A stretch of DNA of 64,000 nucleotides from RGEC01 sp964626685 (GTDB lineage Bacteria > Bacteroidota > Bacteroidia > NS11-12g > UBA955), in contig CAZVJY010000005.1 in the NCBI GenBank assembly GCA_964626685.1, forward strand, positions 1 to 64,000, in the 5' to 3' direction. Positions 25,836 to 33,165 of this stretch are shown in pieces. Each line of letters begins with the position of its first letter. Position 1 is the first letter of the stretch. A program made the translations under genes and the position numbers. The notes under the pieces were generated by a model. The model ran no database searches and had not been told where the DNA came from. It saw nothing but the letters and a program-made list of their open reading frames with translations.

Positions 25836-27274
25836 AAATAAAGCACTACATACAGATTATTTCTGTTTCAATACTGTTTTTTCGCTGCGCAAATCCAGTT
25901 ACACCAACCGGAGGAGTAAAAGATATAACTGCACCAAAGCTCATATTCACAGACCCAACAAATAGAAGCACCAACATAAAACCAAAAACAGTTGTATTTA
26001 AATTTGATGAAAACATACAACCAAATAGTATTAAAGAACAGGTCATAATCTCACCGCTACCTATAAAAAAACCAAAAATAGAAGCAGGTAAAAACTATGT
26101 TCGTGTTGAACTGGATGAAAACACACTCAATGAAAACAGTACTTACAGTATACAATTAAACCAGGCTATAAAAGACTTAAACGAAGGTAATCCTGGTTAT
26201 TATATGCCATTGATTTTTAGTACAGGTACTACCATAGATACTTTTAAAATAAACGGACATTGCACCTTTACAGAAGAACCTAAAACCAATAAAATAAAAA
26301 TTACCAGTCTTGAAAAAAACCCAAAAAAAACAATTACCAATAAAACATATCAGTTTACATTACCTGGTTTAGCGAATGATTCTATATGGTTAGCTGCAAT
26401 AAATGATATAAATGGAGATGATACATGGAATAGAGGAGAAGATGTTGGCCTTGTCAGGTGTTTACCCAAAGACTCTACAAGCATTGTTCTCTATAACACC
26501 ACGCCAAAAAAAATAGGCCTAATTAAATTTAATGATAGCATTTTTGGATGTTACGGAAAAGATATTCCTAGAGATGGATATGAGACATTGCTTTCTTATA
26601 AAGACACGCTTATAGGCGATAGCAATGCGCTTTATTCGTTTTTAAAAGGTTTTGATACTGCGACATTCATGGTATCTAAAAAACCAGAAACGAAAAGAGA
26701 TGTATTTTCTTATTACTGGAAGAAACCTTCATTCCTTAAAGATTCAATGCAGGAATTGCATTTTATAGCAAACAAAGTATTAACTGAACCTGAAAAGATA
26801 ATTTATTATATAGACAAAAAACAGCAAAAAGAAAATGTCATCGCTATCCGAACTGAGAAAAATGTAATAAAACTTATATTTAAAACCAACCAAACAGGAT
26901 CGATACGCATACCCAATCCATTTAAATCCATTAGTGGAGATATCTTTAAAGATACTTTCAAAACAAGTATTCCGGTCTACACATCACTGAATATATCAAA
27001 TAAAGAAAGTTTCGACATCTATATATCGATTACTAACAAAAATACAAGCGAAACCTACAGTACATACATAAGAGAAGGATCAATATTAAATTTATGGGCT
27101 CTTTCAGGGGAGCATGATATCATGTACTATCATGATAAAAATAAAAACAAGCTACTAGACGGGCCTGATATAATTCAAAAAGTACCAGGTGAATACTTCA
27201 AAAGATTACCTGTTTTAAAAATTAAAGAAAACCTGACTGTGGATTTAGATATAAAACCAACAGATAAACCTTAG
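25832..27274 (+). CDS. Lipoprotein with N-terminal Ig-like (SbsA/Big_5) domain
   Basis: The signal ends ILFFRC, so Cys19 is the likely lipidation site; the mature protein opens ANPVTPTGGVKDITAPKL, the usual beginning of this Bacteroidota family. Residues about 40-130 form a bacterial Ig-like domain (STNIKPKTVVFKFDENIQPNSIKEQVIISP, YSIQLNQAIKDLNEGN). The rest is beta-rich with GDDTWNRGEDVG and DKNKNKLLDGPD loops that look like calcium-type Asp-rich turns. Function unknown; it is probably anchored in the outer membrane. It overlaps mnmG by 4 nt. The gene is strikingly AT-rich (many AAA, ATA and AAT codons) compared with genes at 28-31 kb. Confidence 0.75.
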   Translation: MKIKHYIQIISVSILFFRCANPVTPTGGVKDITAPKLIFTDPTNRSTNIKPKTVVFKFDENIQPNSIKEQVIISPLPIKKPKIEAGKNYVRVELDENTLNENSTYSIQLNQAIKDLNEGNPGYYMPLIFSTGTTIDTFKINGHCTFTEEPKTNKIKITSLEKNPKKTITNKTYQFTLPGLANDSIWLAAINDINGDDTWNRGEDVGLVRCLPKDSTSIVLYNTTPKKIGLIKFNDSIFGCYGKDIPRDGYETLLSYKDTLIGDSNALYSFLKGFDTATFMVSKKPETKRDVFSYYWKKPSFLKDSMQELHFIANKVLTEPEKIIYYIDKKQQKENVIAIRTEKNVIKLIFKTNQTGSIRIPNPFKSISGDIFKDTFKTSIPVYTSLNISNKESFDIYISITNKNTSETYSTYIREGSILNLWALSGEHDIMYYHDKNKNKLLDGPDIIQKVPGEYFKRLPVLKIKENLTVDLDIKPTDKP

Positions 27275-27290
27275 AAACCTATGTTTTGTG

Positions 27291-27299
27291 TGTGAATAA
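27291..27299 (-). promoter_or_regulatory. DnaA box (perfect TTATNCACA)
   Basis: TGTGAATAA on the plus strand is the reverse complement of TTATTCACA, an exact match to the E. coli consensus. Confidence 0.6.
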
Positions 27300-27305
27300 T
27301 CATTT

Positions 27306-27321
27306 TGTTTCACGTGAAAAT
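27306..27321. other. parS-like ParB binding site 3
   Basis: The perfect palindrome TTTCACGTGAAA is at 27308-27319 in the non-coding gap; 14 of 16 bases match the B. subtilis parS consensus. Confidence 0.7.
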
Positions 27322-27639
27322 AAAAAAATCAAATGAGATATTGTTAAAACCGGTTAAGAAAAACATGCTAATGAACCGAAAAATTGGACACAGATTTTGA
27401 TAAGGTTATTATGTTACAGAGTATTCATATTTATTTAAAAATGACTGTAATCCTTATCTGTATTGAATAACATGATTTTTTACTTTCATAAACAAAGTAC
27501 AAAATATTGCTTATTCCACATTTCCACACAGCTGTATTTAATATATAATATTCTTTTCTTTAAATGATTATTTAATATTAATTATTAGGGTTGGGGACAA
27601 CGGGGAAAAGTTGATGTATCAAAAAACCGTTGTTGTTTT

Positions 27640-27647
27640 TACTTTTG
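27640..27647 (+). promoter_or_regulatory. -7 promoter box for the pheS operon
   Basis: TACTTTTG, an exact TAnnTTTG match, 8 nt before ATG at 27656. Confidence 0.6.
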
Positions 27648-27655
27648 TAATCACA

Positions 27656-28663
27656 ATGCTTGAAGAAATAGAAAAAATAGAGAAGGAAACCGCTTCACCC
27701 TCGATAACAGATGCCGCAGCTCTGGAGCAGTTTCGTTTGACATACCTTTCTTCCAAAGGAAAGATTCAGGTGTTGATGGATGCATTCAGAAATCTGCCAG
27801 GTGAAGAAAAAAAAGCTGTCGGAAAGCCATTAAATGCCTTAAAAGCTAGACTGGAAGAGATTTTTAGAGTATATAAAGAACAATTTTCTAATACTTCTGC
27901 AACATCTGATGTTTACGATACATCTCTTCCGGTTAATACAGGCAGTTTTGGAAGTTCTCATCCGTTGAAAGTAGTTGAGAATGCCTTGTGTGATATATTT
28001 TATTCGCTGGGTTTTGACATTGCGGATGGTCCTGAGATAGAGGATGACTGGCACAATTTTGGTGCGCTGAATTTTGCAGAAGATCATCCCGCCAGAGACA
28101 TGCAGGATACTTTTTTTATTGGTGAGCATGTTTTGAGAACCCATACCAGCAGTGTGCAGATCAGGGAAATGGAAAAGAGAAAGCCCCCAATCCGCTTGGT
28201 TATGCCCGGTCGGGTTTACAGAAATGAGGCTATCAGTGCCCGCAGCAATTGTTTTTTTCATCAAATTGAGGGTTTGTACATTGACAAGGATGTTTCTTTC
28301 GCAGACTTGAAACAAACATTGTATTATTTTGTGCAGCAATTTTTTGGAGAAGGTACGAGAGTACGATTCAGATCAAGTTATTTCCCATTTACAGAACCCA
28401 GTGCAGAAATGGATATTTGGGCAGGCACAGATACCGAAGAAAACAGAAGATTAACCAAAGGAACCGGATGGCTTGAAGTGTTGGGCTGTGGTATGGTTCA
28501 TCCAAATGTATTAAAAGCATGTAACATAGATCCGGAAATATATCAGGGATATGCTTTTGGTATGGGTATAGACAGGATAACTATGCTTAAGTATGGTATA
28601 TCCGATATACGTGATTTGTTTCACAATGATATCAGGCTCTTATCTCAATTCAGCGGCGTGTGA
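27656..28663 (+). CDS. pheS: Phenylalanyl-tRNA synthetase alpha subunit
   Basis: Charges tRNA-Phe together with PheT (not in the window). An N-terminal coiled coil binds tRNA (about 1-85). The class II core follows: GSSHPLKVVENAL, motif 1 region GFDIADGPEIEDDWHNF, motif 2 PGRVYRNEAISARSNCFFHQIEG, FRSSYFPFTEPSAEMDIW, and motif 3 GYAFGMGIDRITMLKYGISDIRDL. From the ATG at 27656 the protein has 335 residues; the frame is open further upstream only across the promoter. It leads an operon with lpxH, a propeller-like protein and prfA. Confidence 0.95.
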   Translation: MLEEIEKIEKETASPSITDAAALEQFRLTYLSSKGKIQVLMDAFRNLPGEEKKAVGKPLNALKARLEEIFRVYKEQFSNTSATSDVYDTSLPVNTGSFGSSHPLKVVENALCDIFYSLGFDIADGPEIEDDWHNFGALNFAEDHPARDMQDTFFIGEHVLRTHTSSVQIREMEKRKPPIRLVMPGRVYRNEAISARSNCFFHQIEGLYIDKDVSFADLKQTLYYFVQQFFGEGTRVRFRSSYFPFTEPSAEMDIWAGTDTEENRRLTKGTGWLEVLGCGMVHPNVLKACNIDPEIYQGYAFGMGIDRITMLKYGISDIRDLFHNDIRLLSQFSGV

Positions 28664-29406
28664 AGATTTATTTTGCCAGCGATTTTCACCTTGGTGTTCC
28701 AAACCGGGCAGACAGCCAGGAAAGGGAAAAAAGTATATGCCGGTGGCTGGAAATGGCGGCAAAAGATGCAACTGAAATATACCTGATGGGCGATGTTTTT
28801 GATTTTTGGTTTGAATACAGGAAAGCGGTTCCAAGAGGTTTTGTCCGCTTGCTTGGAACCATTGCATCTATTACTGACCGGGGTATTCCGGTGACCATGT
28901 TTAAAGGAAACCACGATATGTGGATGTTTGGGTATCTGGAAGAGGAGTGCGGAGTAAAAATCATTTCTGATGAATTGATTATAGAAAGAAACAATAAAAC
29001 ACTCTTTCTGCACCATGGTGATGGCCTTGGACCCGGTGAGTACGGATATAAAGTTTTGAGAAAAATATTCAGAAGCCGCGTATGTCAGTGGTTGTTTGGT
29101 TTTTTACACCCCAATGTAGGTATAGCCTTGGCAAGTACCCTCAGCAAAAAAAGCCGCATACAGCAAAAGGGTCGCTATGAAACATATTTGGGCGACGACA
29201 AGGAATACCTGACCTGTTTTTCAAAAGAATTCCTGAAGAAAAAACACATAGATTACTTTGTATTTGGTCACAGACACCTTGCACTTGACATAAAACTGAA
29301 CGAAAAAAGCCGCTACGTGAATCTGGGCGAGTGGATGCACGAAAAAAAATATGCCACATTTGACGGAAACACAGTGACACTGCAGGTCTGGGAGAATAAA
29401 AAATGA
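28660..29406 (+). CDS. lpxH: UDP-2,3-diacylglucosamine diphosphatase
   Basis: Hydrolyses UDP-diacylglucosamine to lipid X in lipid A synthesis, at the inner face of the inner membrane. All metallophosphoesterase motifs are present: FASDFHLG at 5-12, MGDVFDFWFEYR, FKGNHDMWMF, HHGDGLGPGEYGYK and FGHRHLA. Its 248 residues fit the Bacteroidota form. The start is GTG at 28660, overlapping the pheS stop by 4 nt, so translation is likely coupled. Confidence 0.88.
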   Translation: MKIYFASDFHLGVPNRADSQEREKSICRWLEMAAKDATEIYLMGDVFDFWFEYRKAVPRGFVRLLGTIASITDRGIPVTMFKGNHDMWMFGYLEEECGVKIISDELIIERNNKTLFLHHGDGLGPGEYGYKVLRKIFRSRVCQWLFGFLHPNVGIALASTLSKKSRIQQKGRYETYLGDDKEYLTCFSKEFLKKKHIDYFVFGHRHLALDIKLNEKSRYVNLGEWMHEKKYATFDGNTVTLQVWENKK

Positions 29407-30191
29407 CAAACCTGCTGGTATTGGCAAGCACACTGTTGTTGGTGCCCCCAAAAAGAGATACGTTGCCTTTTTCGGGGCGAGTGGTGGCAGCAGATATAGA
29501 TGTGAAAGGGAATGTTTATGTGGTTGATTCAGCATACCGTTTTTGCAAGATAAACCCCCTAAAAAACCAGATATGCAATTCGGTAGCGCAGTTTGGAGAA
29601 GGTGTGTTGCTGGACGCAGACAATCCGGTGGAACCAATGTTGTTTTTTCAAAACAGCGGTATGCTGCTCATTACAGACAACAATCTCAACACAACAGCGA
29701 CAGTTTCTTTATTAGCTGAAAACAACATAAAACCCGGTGGATTTGGTCGGGCCAACGATGGAATGGTGTGGATTTTTGATGATAATAGCAGTACACTCAA
29801 AAAAATGGACCGCAGCGGAACCGTGGTAATGGAAAGCATGGTCCTTTGTGCCAAAGGAAACAAAAATCGCCGCGCCAAACCCATTTTTGATAATGGCAGG
29901 CTCGTTGTTTTAACCACTCCGCAAAACACAACCCTTGTTATGAACGTAAACCTCAATGTATTAGTAGAACTACCGGAAAAAGAGGGTGTTTGTGCAGATT
30001 TATATGAGGACAGGCTCCTGTTAATTAAAAATGGAGAGCTGCTGCTGACAGAGCCGTTTAAAAGCGCCAAAAAACGGGTTCCGCCCCTTCGGCAGAAAAT
30101 AGAAACAATTGGCCAGGTCAATATCCTGGCGTCGCGCGGAAACCACCAATTGACAGAATCCCCATCAGGCTTAATTTTGCAAACACGCTGA
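29403..30191 (+). CDS. Exported beta-propeller-like protein, unknown function
   Basis: 262 residues with a short hydrophobic N-terminus (TNLLVLASTLLLV) that may be a signal peptide. The remainder repeats short strands of the kind seen in NHL/beta-propeller proteins (VVAADIDVKGNVYVVDS, MLLITDNNLN, DGMVWIFDDNSSTLKKMD, YEDRLLLIKNGELLL). I do not recognise a specific family. It overlaps lpxH by 4 nt and is followed 1 nt later by prfA, so it is embedded in a housekeeping operon. A scaffold or envelope role is possible but unsupported. Confidence 0.65.
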   Translation: MTNLLVLASTLLLVPPKRDTLPFSGRVVAADIDVKGNVYVVDSAYRFCKINPLKNQICNSVAQFGEGVLLDADNPVEPMLFFQNSGMLLITDNNLNTTATVSLLAENNIKPGGFGRANDGMVWIFDDNSSTLKKMDRSGTVVMESMVLCAKGNKNRRAKPIFDNGRLVVLTTPQNTTLVMNVNLNVLVELPEKEGVCADLYEDRLLLIKNGELLLTEPFKSAKKRVPPLRQKIETIGQVNILASRGNHQLTESPSGLILQTR

Positions 30192-30192
30192 G

Positions 30193-31263
30193 ATGCTGGA
30201 TAAACTTGAAGCCCTGAACGCCCGTTTTATGGAGGTAGAACAACTGCTGAGCAGCCCTGAGGTTGTTACAGACAGAAAGCGGTTCACCCAACTCAATAAG
30301 GAATACAAATCTCTGCAGCCGGTTTCTGCTGCATATCACCGGTATAAAAAGCTTACCACCGAGCTTCAGGAAGCCAGAGAAATACTCAAAAACGAAAAAG
30401 ACAGAGACCTAAGGGATCTCGCCAAGGAAAGCGCAGACGAAATAGAAAACGAACTGCCCGCCCTGGAAGAAAACATACGCTTGTTGCTCTTGCCCCAGGA
30501 CCCGGAAGACGCCAAAAAAGCCGTAATCGAAATCCGCTCGGGAACCGGTGGTGATGAGGCATCCTTGTTTGCAGGTGATCTGGCACGGATGTATCAGCGT
30601 TATTGTGACCAAAAAGGGTGGACTGTAAACGTGGTAGATTTGGTAGAAGGCAGTATGGGTGGATATAACAAAATCATACTGGAGGTAGATGCTGAAGACT
30701 CATATGGGATATTAAAGTATGAAAGTGGCGTGCATCGTGTACAAAGGGTGCCTGCCACCGAAAGCCAGGGGCGCGTACACACCAGTGCGGCCACAGTGGC
30801 GGTTATGCCGGAAGCCGAAGAGTTTGATTTTGAACTGCGCGAAGCCGATGTGAAAATGGAAACCGCACGAAGCGGCGGTGCTGGTGGCCAAAATGTAAAC
30901 AAGGTAGAAACCAAGGTGATGTTAACCCATATACCCACAGGTACGGTGGTGATTTGCCAGACCGAGCGAACCCAGCTGGGTAACCGAGAAAAAGCGATGA
31001 ACATGCTCCGGACTCGGCTATACGAAGCAGAATACAACAAGCGTATGGAAGAAGTGGCCAAGCGCCGCAAAACCATGGTAAGCACCGGAGACAGAAGCGC
31101 AAAAATCAGGACCTATAACTTTCCCCAAAGCCGCCTGACAGACCACCGCATAGGATTAACAGTGTACAACTTAAACGCGGTAATGAACGGGGAACTGGAA
31201 GAAATTATACACGCACTGCAGGTGGCAGAAAATGCAGAGCGGATGAAAGAGGGAGGGGTTTAA
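30193..31263 (+). CDS. prfA: Peptide chain release factor 1
   Basis: Terminates translation at UAA and UAG. The codon-recognition PAT motif is in VQRVPATESQGRVHTS and the catalytic GGQ is at 231-233 (SGGAGGQNVNKVETKV), which Gln methylation usually activates. Its 356 residues are standard, and it reads as RF1 rather than RF2 because of PAT instead of SPF. It begins 1 nt after the previous stop. The minus-strand 32-residue gene downstream ends inside its stop codon, so the two are convergent and touching. Confidence 0.95.
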   Translation: MLDKLEALNARFMEVEQLLSSPEVVTDRKRFTQLNKEYKSLQPVSAAYHRYKKLTTELQEAREILKNEKDRDLRDLAKESADEIENELPALEENIRLLLLPQDPEDAKKAVIEIRSGTGGDEASLFAGDLARMYQRYCDQKGWTVNVVDLVEGSMGGYNKIILEVDAEDSYGILKYESGVHRVQRVPATESQGRVHTSAATVAVMPEAEEFDFELREADVKMETARSGGAGGQNVNKVETKVMLTHIPTGTVVICQTERTQLGNREKAMNMLRTRLYEAEYNKRMEEVAKRRKTMVSTGDRSAKIRTYNFPQSRLTDHRIGLTVYNLNAVMNGELEEIIHALQVAENAERMKEGGV

Positions 31264-31358
31264 CCGCCGGCAGCTTTCTGAACCGGACCTCTATCTGAAC
31301 GGCGCTTAGGTGCAAACACGGTTTGTGATTCTTTTGGTGTCTGGGTTTGTGTGTTCAT
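31260..31358 (-). CDS. 32-residue basic small protein with a perfect Shine-Dalgarno
   Basis: The ATG at 31358 opens 32 codons (MNTQTQTPKESQTVFAPK..., ending VQKAAGG) and stops with TAA overlapping the prfA stop. The C-terminal half is basic (KRRSDRGPVQK). AGGAGG stands 5 nt before the ATG, which is exceptional in this window, where I found no other gene with a clear Shine-Dalgarno. I recognise no family. The codons use both A/T- and G/C-ending forms like the neighbours. Alternatively it could be a leader peptide or chance ORF, but the ribosome site argues for translation. The 124 bp upstream to purQ show no exact TAnnTTTG box. Confidence 0.55.
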   Translation of the reverse strand: MNTQTQTPKESQTVFAPKRRSDRGPVQKAAGG

Positions 31359-31363
31359 TGGGT

Positions 31364-31369
31364 CCTCCT
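31364..31369 (-). promoter_or_regulatory. Strong Shine-Dalgarno (AGGAGG) for the 32-residue gene
   Basis: AGGAGG on the minus strand, preceded by six A and 5 nt before the ATG at 31358. Confidence 0.7.
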
Positions 31370-31482
31370 TTTTTGATATAACCTGTTTAGGCTACATATT
31401 ATTGTACAAATAAGACACACACCACCCCTAAATAGTTGTTTAAGAAACGACGAAATGACAGAAAACGGAGATAAACAAAAAA

Positions 31483-32175
31483 TCAGGCAGTTGCCAGAGC
31501 GAGAATAGACGTAAACAACGCCCGGCCATCGATATTAAATAAACTTTCCGAGGCACATCTTTCAGGGTGTGGCATCATGCCGAAAACATTAAACCCGGCA
31601 TTACAAACCCCAGCAATATTGTTCAGCGAACCATTTGGGTTGCTTTCTGTGGTTGTATTGCCTTGTTCGTCGCAATAACGGAATATAACCTGTCCGTTGG
31701 CTTCAATTTGTTTGAGGGTGTCTTCGTCCGCATAAAAACGGCCTTCGCCATGGGCAATTGGCACGGTGATGACACTGTTTTCTGAGAGGGTTGAGGTAAC
31801 TGCGGTTTTTGTGTTTCCCGGGGTAAGAAAAACATTTTTGCACACAAACTTCATACTTGTGTTTCTGAGTAATGCACCTGGTAAGAGACCGCTTTCGCAA
31901 AGTATTTGAAAGCCGTTGCAAATACCCATTACGAACCCACCACCGGCAGCGTGTTCGGATACTGCTTTCATAACGGGCGAAAGCTTGGCAATGGCACCGC
32001 TGCGAAGGTAGTCACCATAAGAAAACCCACCGGGCAGGAAAATATGTGTACACCCTTCAAGGGTTGCATTTTGGTGCCAGAGTTTTACAGGCGCTTCTCC
32101 GGTCAGGTCTTTCAGCACAACCATTAGGTCGTGGTCACAGTTTGATCCCGGAAAAATAACAACACCACATTTCAT
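31483..32175 (-). CDS. purQ: Phosphoribosylformylglycinamidine synthase, glutaminase subunit
   Basis: Supplies ammonia from glutamine for the fourth step of purine synthesis with PurL and PurS (neither is in the window). Class I amidotransferase residues are visible: CGVVIFPGSNCDHD at the N-terminus, GGFSYGDYLRSGAIAK, the nucleophile Cys in MGICNGFQIL (about 97) and the His/Glu pair in GMMPHPER. The ATG at 32175 gives 230 residues, normal for the separate Gram-positive-type subunit. A TACCTTTG box ends 6 nt before it. Confidence 0.93.
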   Translation of the reverse strand: MKCGVVIFPGSNCDHDLMVVLKDLTGEAPVKLWHQNATLEGCTHIFLPGGFSYGDYLRSGAIAKLSPVMKAVSEHAAGGGFVMGICNGFQILCESGLLPGALLRNTSMKFVCKNVFLTPGNTKTAVTSTLSENSVITVPIAHGEGRFYADEDTLKQIEANGQVIFRYCDEQGNTTTESNPNGSLNNIAGVCNAGFNVFGMMPHPERCASESLFNIDGRALFTSILALATA

Positions 32176-32181
32176 TGGACA

Positions 32182-32189
32182 CAAAGGTA
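32182..32189 (-). promoter_or_regulatory. -7 promoter box for purQ
   Basis: TACCTTTG on the minus strand, an exact TAnnTTTG match, 6 nt before the purQ ATG. Confidence 0.6.
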
Positions 32190-32202
32190 CAAAAACAGGT
32201 CT

Positions 32203-33090
32203 TTAAAAACGATCAGGGCAGCGATTTTTAGATTTTCTGCGGTAGGGTTTTCCGCCGAAACCGGAGCCCCGCGTTTTTCCCAGTGGCGCAGAATACACCA
32301 GCTGCAGAAAAGAGAAATTATCCATGTCTCTGGGATCCCCCCTGATTGCACCCGGTTCACTAAAACCAATTATGGTAGAGTTGCTGCGGTCCATTAATTG
32401 CACAGCAACAGCGCCGTTTCTGTTGGCGAGCTGCGTTTTGTCCACATAACTGGTACTAACATCGTCAATATAATCTGTGGTGCTTTTGTTCATAACAAAT
32501 TCCACAGACAAAGATGCGCCACCGGTTCCGCCATCTTTGATTTTATAACCAAACCCGAAAGGAAAAATAACAGCAGTAGGACGGTAAGGCTCTTTTCCGG
32601 GAAGAAAATATTGTCCTTCAGTGCCATAATCCCTAAGCCGATAGGTATTTCCACCCAGTTGTGTTTTGGGTTCGAAATAAAAAAAACCTGCACCGGCAAA
32701 AACATAAAATCGTTTAGACTCCCCAGGTGAAAGCTCGAGCATAACACTTGAGTTTACAATAGGTGAAAAAAAGCTTAGGTTTCGCTGGTTTCGTTCGGGG
32801 TTTTGGGTAAATTTATCATTACCCGAAACCCTGGCATATGTAACATTAGCCCTGATTGCCAAAGTAGGACTGAAGGCCAGTTTAAAACCGGTCCCAACAC
32901 TGTATCGGACACTTTGCAGGTTCAAATCCTGTGGGCCGTTTGTGCCAATATTGGGTCGGCCTCCCAAATCACCCAAAAACATGGAAGGCCCGATATTTAT
33001 CTGATGGTAAACTTTTGGACGCTGTGCTTTAGCAGGTAAACAAAAACCCGCCCCCCAAAAACCAAGACTATATAACAGGGTAAGACGCAC
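32203..33090 (-). CDS. DUF6089-type outer-membrane beta-barrel protein
   Basis: A signal peptide (about 1-22, ending AKAQ) is followed by a mature protein of alternating strands. The mature start QINIGPSMFLGDLGGRPNIGTNGPQDLN and later YVFAGAGFFYFEPK, FGFGYKIKDGG and LSVEFVMNKSTTDYIDDVS... match the DUF6089 family, predicted eight-strand barrels known only from Bacteroidota. Function unknown. The very end is basic (GGKPYRRKSKNRCPDRF). The start is GTG at 33090. TAAGTTTG stands 5 nt upstream of it and a second box TACGTTTG (33107-33114) a little further. Confidence 0.75.
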   Translation of the reverse strand: MRLTLLYSLGFWGAGFCLPAKAQRPKVYHQINIGPSMFLGDLGGRPNIGTNGPQDLNLQSVRYSVGTGFKLAFSPTLAIRANVTYARVSGNDKFTQNPERNQRNLSFFSPIVNSSVMLELSPGESKRFYVFAGAGFFYFEPKTQLGGNTYRLRDYGTEGQYFLPGKEPYRPTAVIFPFGFGYKIKDGGTGGASLSVEFVMNKSTTDYIDDVSTSYVDKTQLANRNGAVAVQLMDRSNSTIIGFSEPGAIRGDPRDMDNFSFLQLVYSAPLGKTRGSGFGGKPYRRKSKNRCPDRF

Positions 33091-33095
33091 TTAAG

Positions 33096-33103
33096 CAAAC
33101 TTA
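33096..33103 (-). promoter_or_regulatory. -7 promoter box for the DUF6089 gene
   Basis: TAAGTTTG on the minus strand, an exact TAnnTTTG match, 5 nt before GTG at 33090. TACGTTTG at 33107-33114 is an alternative that would leave a 16-nt leader. Confidence 0.5.
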
Positions 33104-33165
33104 TAACAAACGTAGCAAAAAGTAAAAAAATCAATAAACAATAATCTATAAAAATAAAGGGGGTG

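Larger units (their letters stand above)
27275..27610. other. Candidate chromosomal replication origin (oriC)
   Basis: A non-coding, very AT-rich gap of about 380 bp between the lipoprotein gene and pheS. From left to right it has a perfect DnaA box on the minus strand (TTATTCACA, 27291-27299), a parS-like palindrome (27306-27321), and two direct near-consensus boxes CCACA at 27512-27520 and 27520-27528. A stretch of nearly 60 bp almost without G or C follows (27533-27587), fit for a DNA unwinding element, then two reversed weak boxes (TGGGGACAA and CGGGGAAAA, 27592-27609). mnmG next door and three parS sites support the call. dnaA itself is not in the window. Confidence 0.6.

Noticed and set aside
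27376..27500. TTATGTTAC and TTATCTGTA as extra DnaA boxes in the origin gap
   Set aside because: Each differs from TTATNCACA at two or more key positions, including the CACA end.
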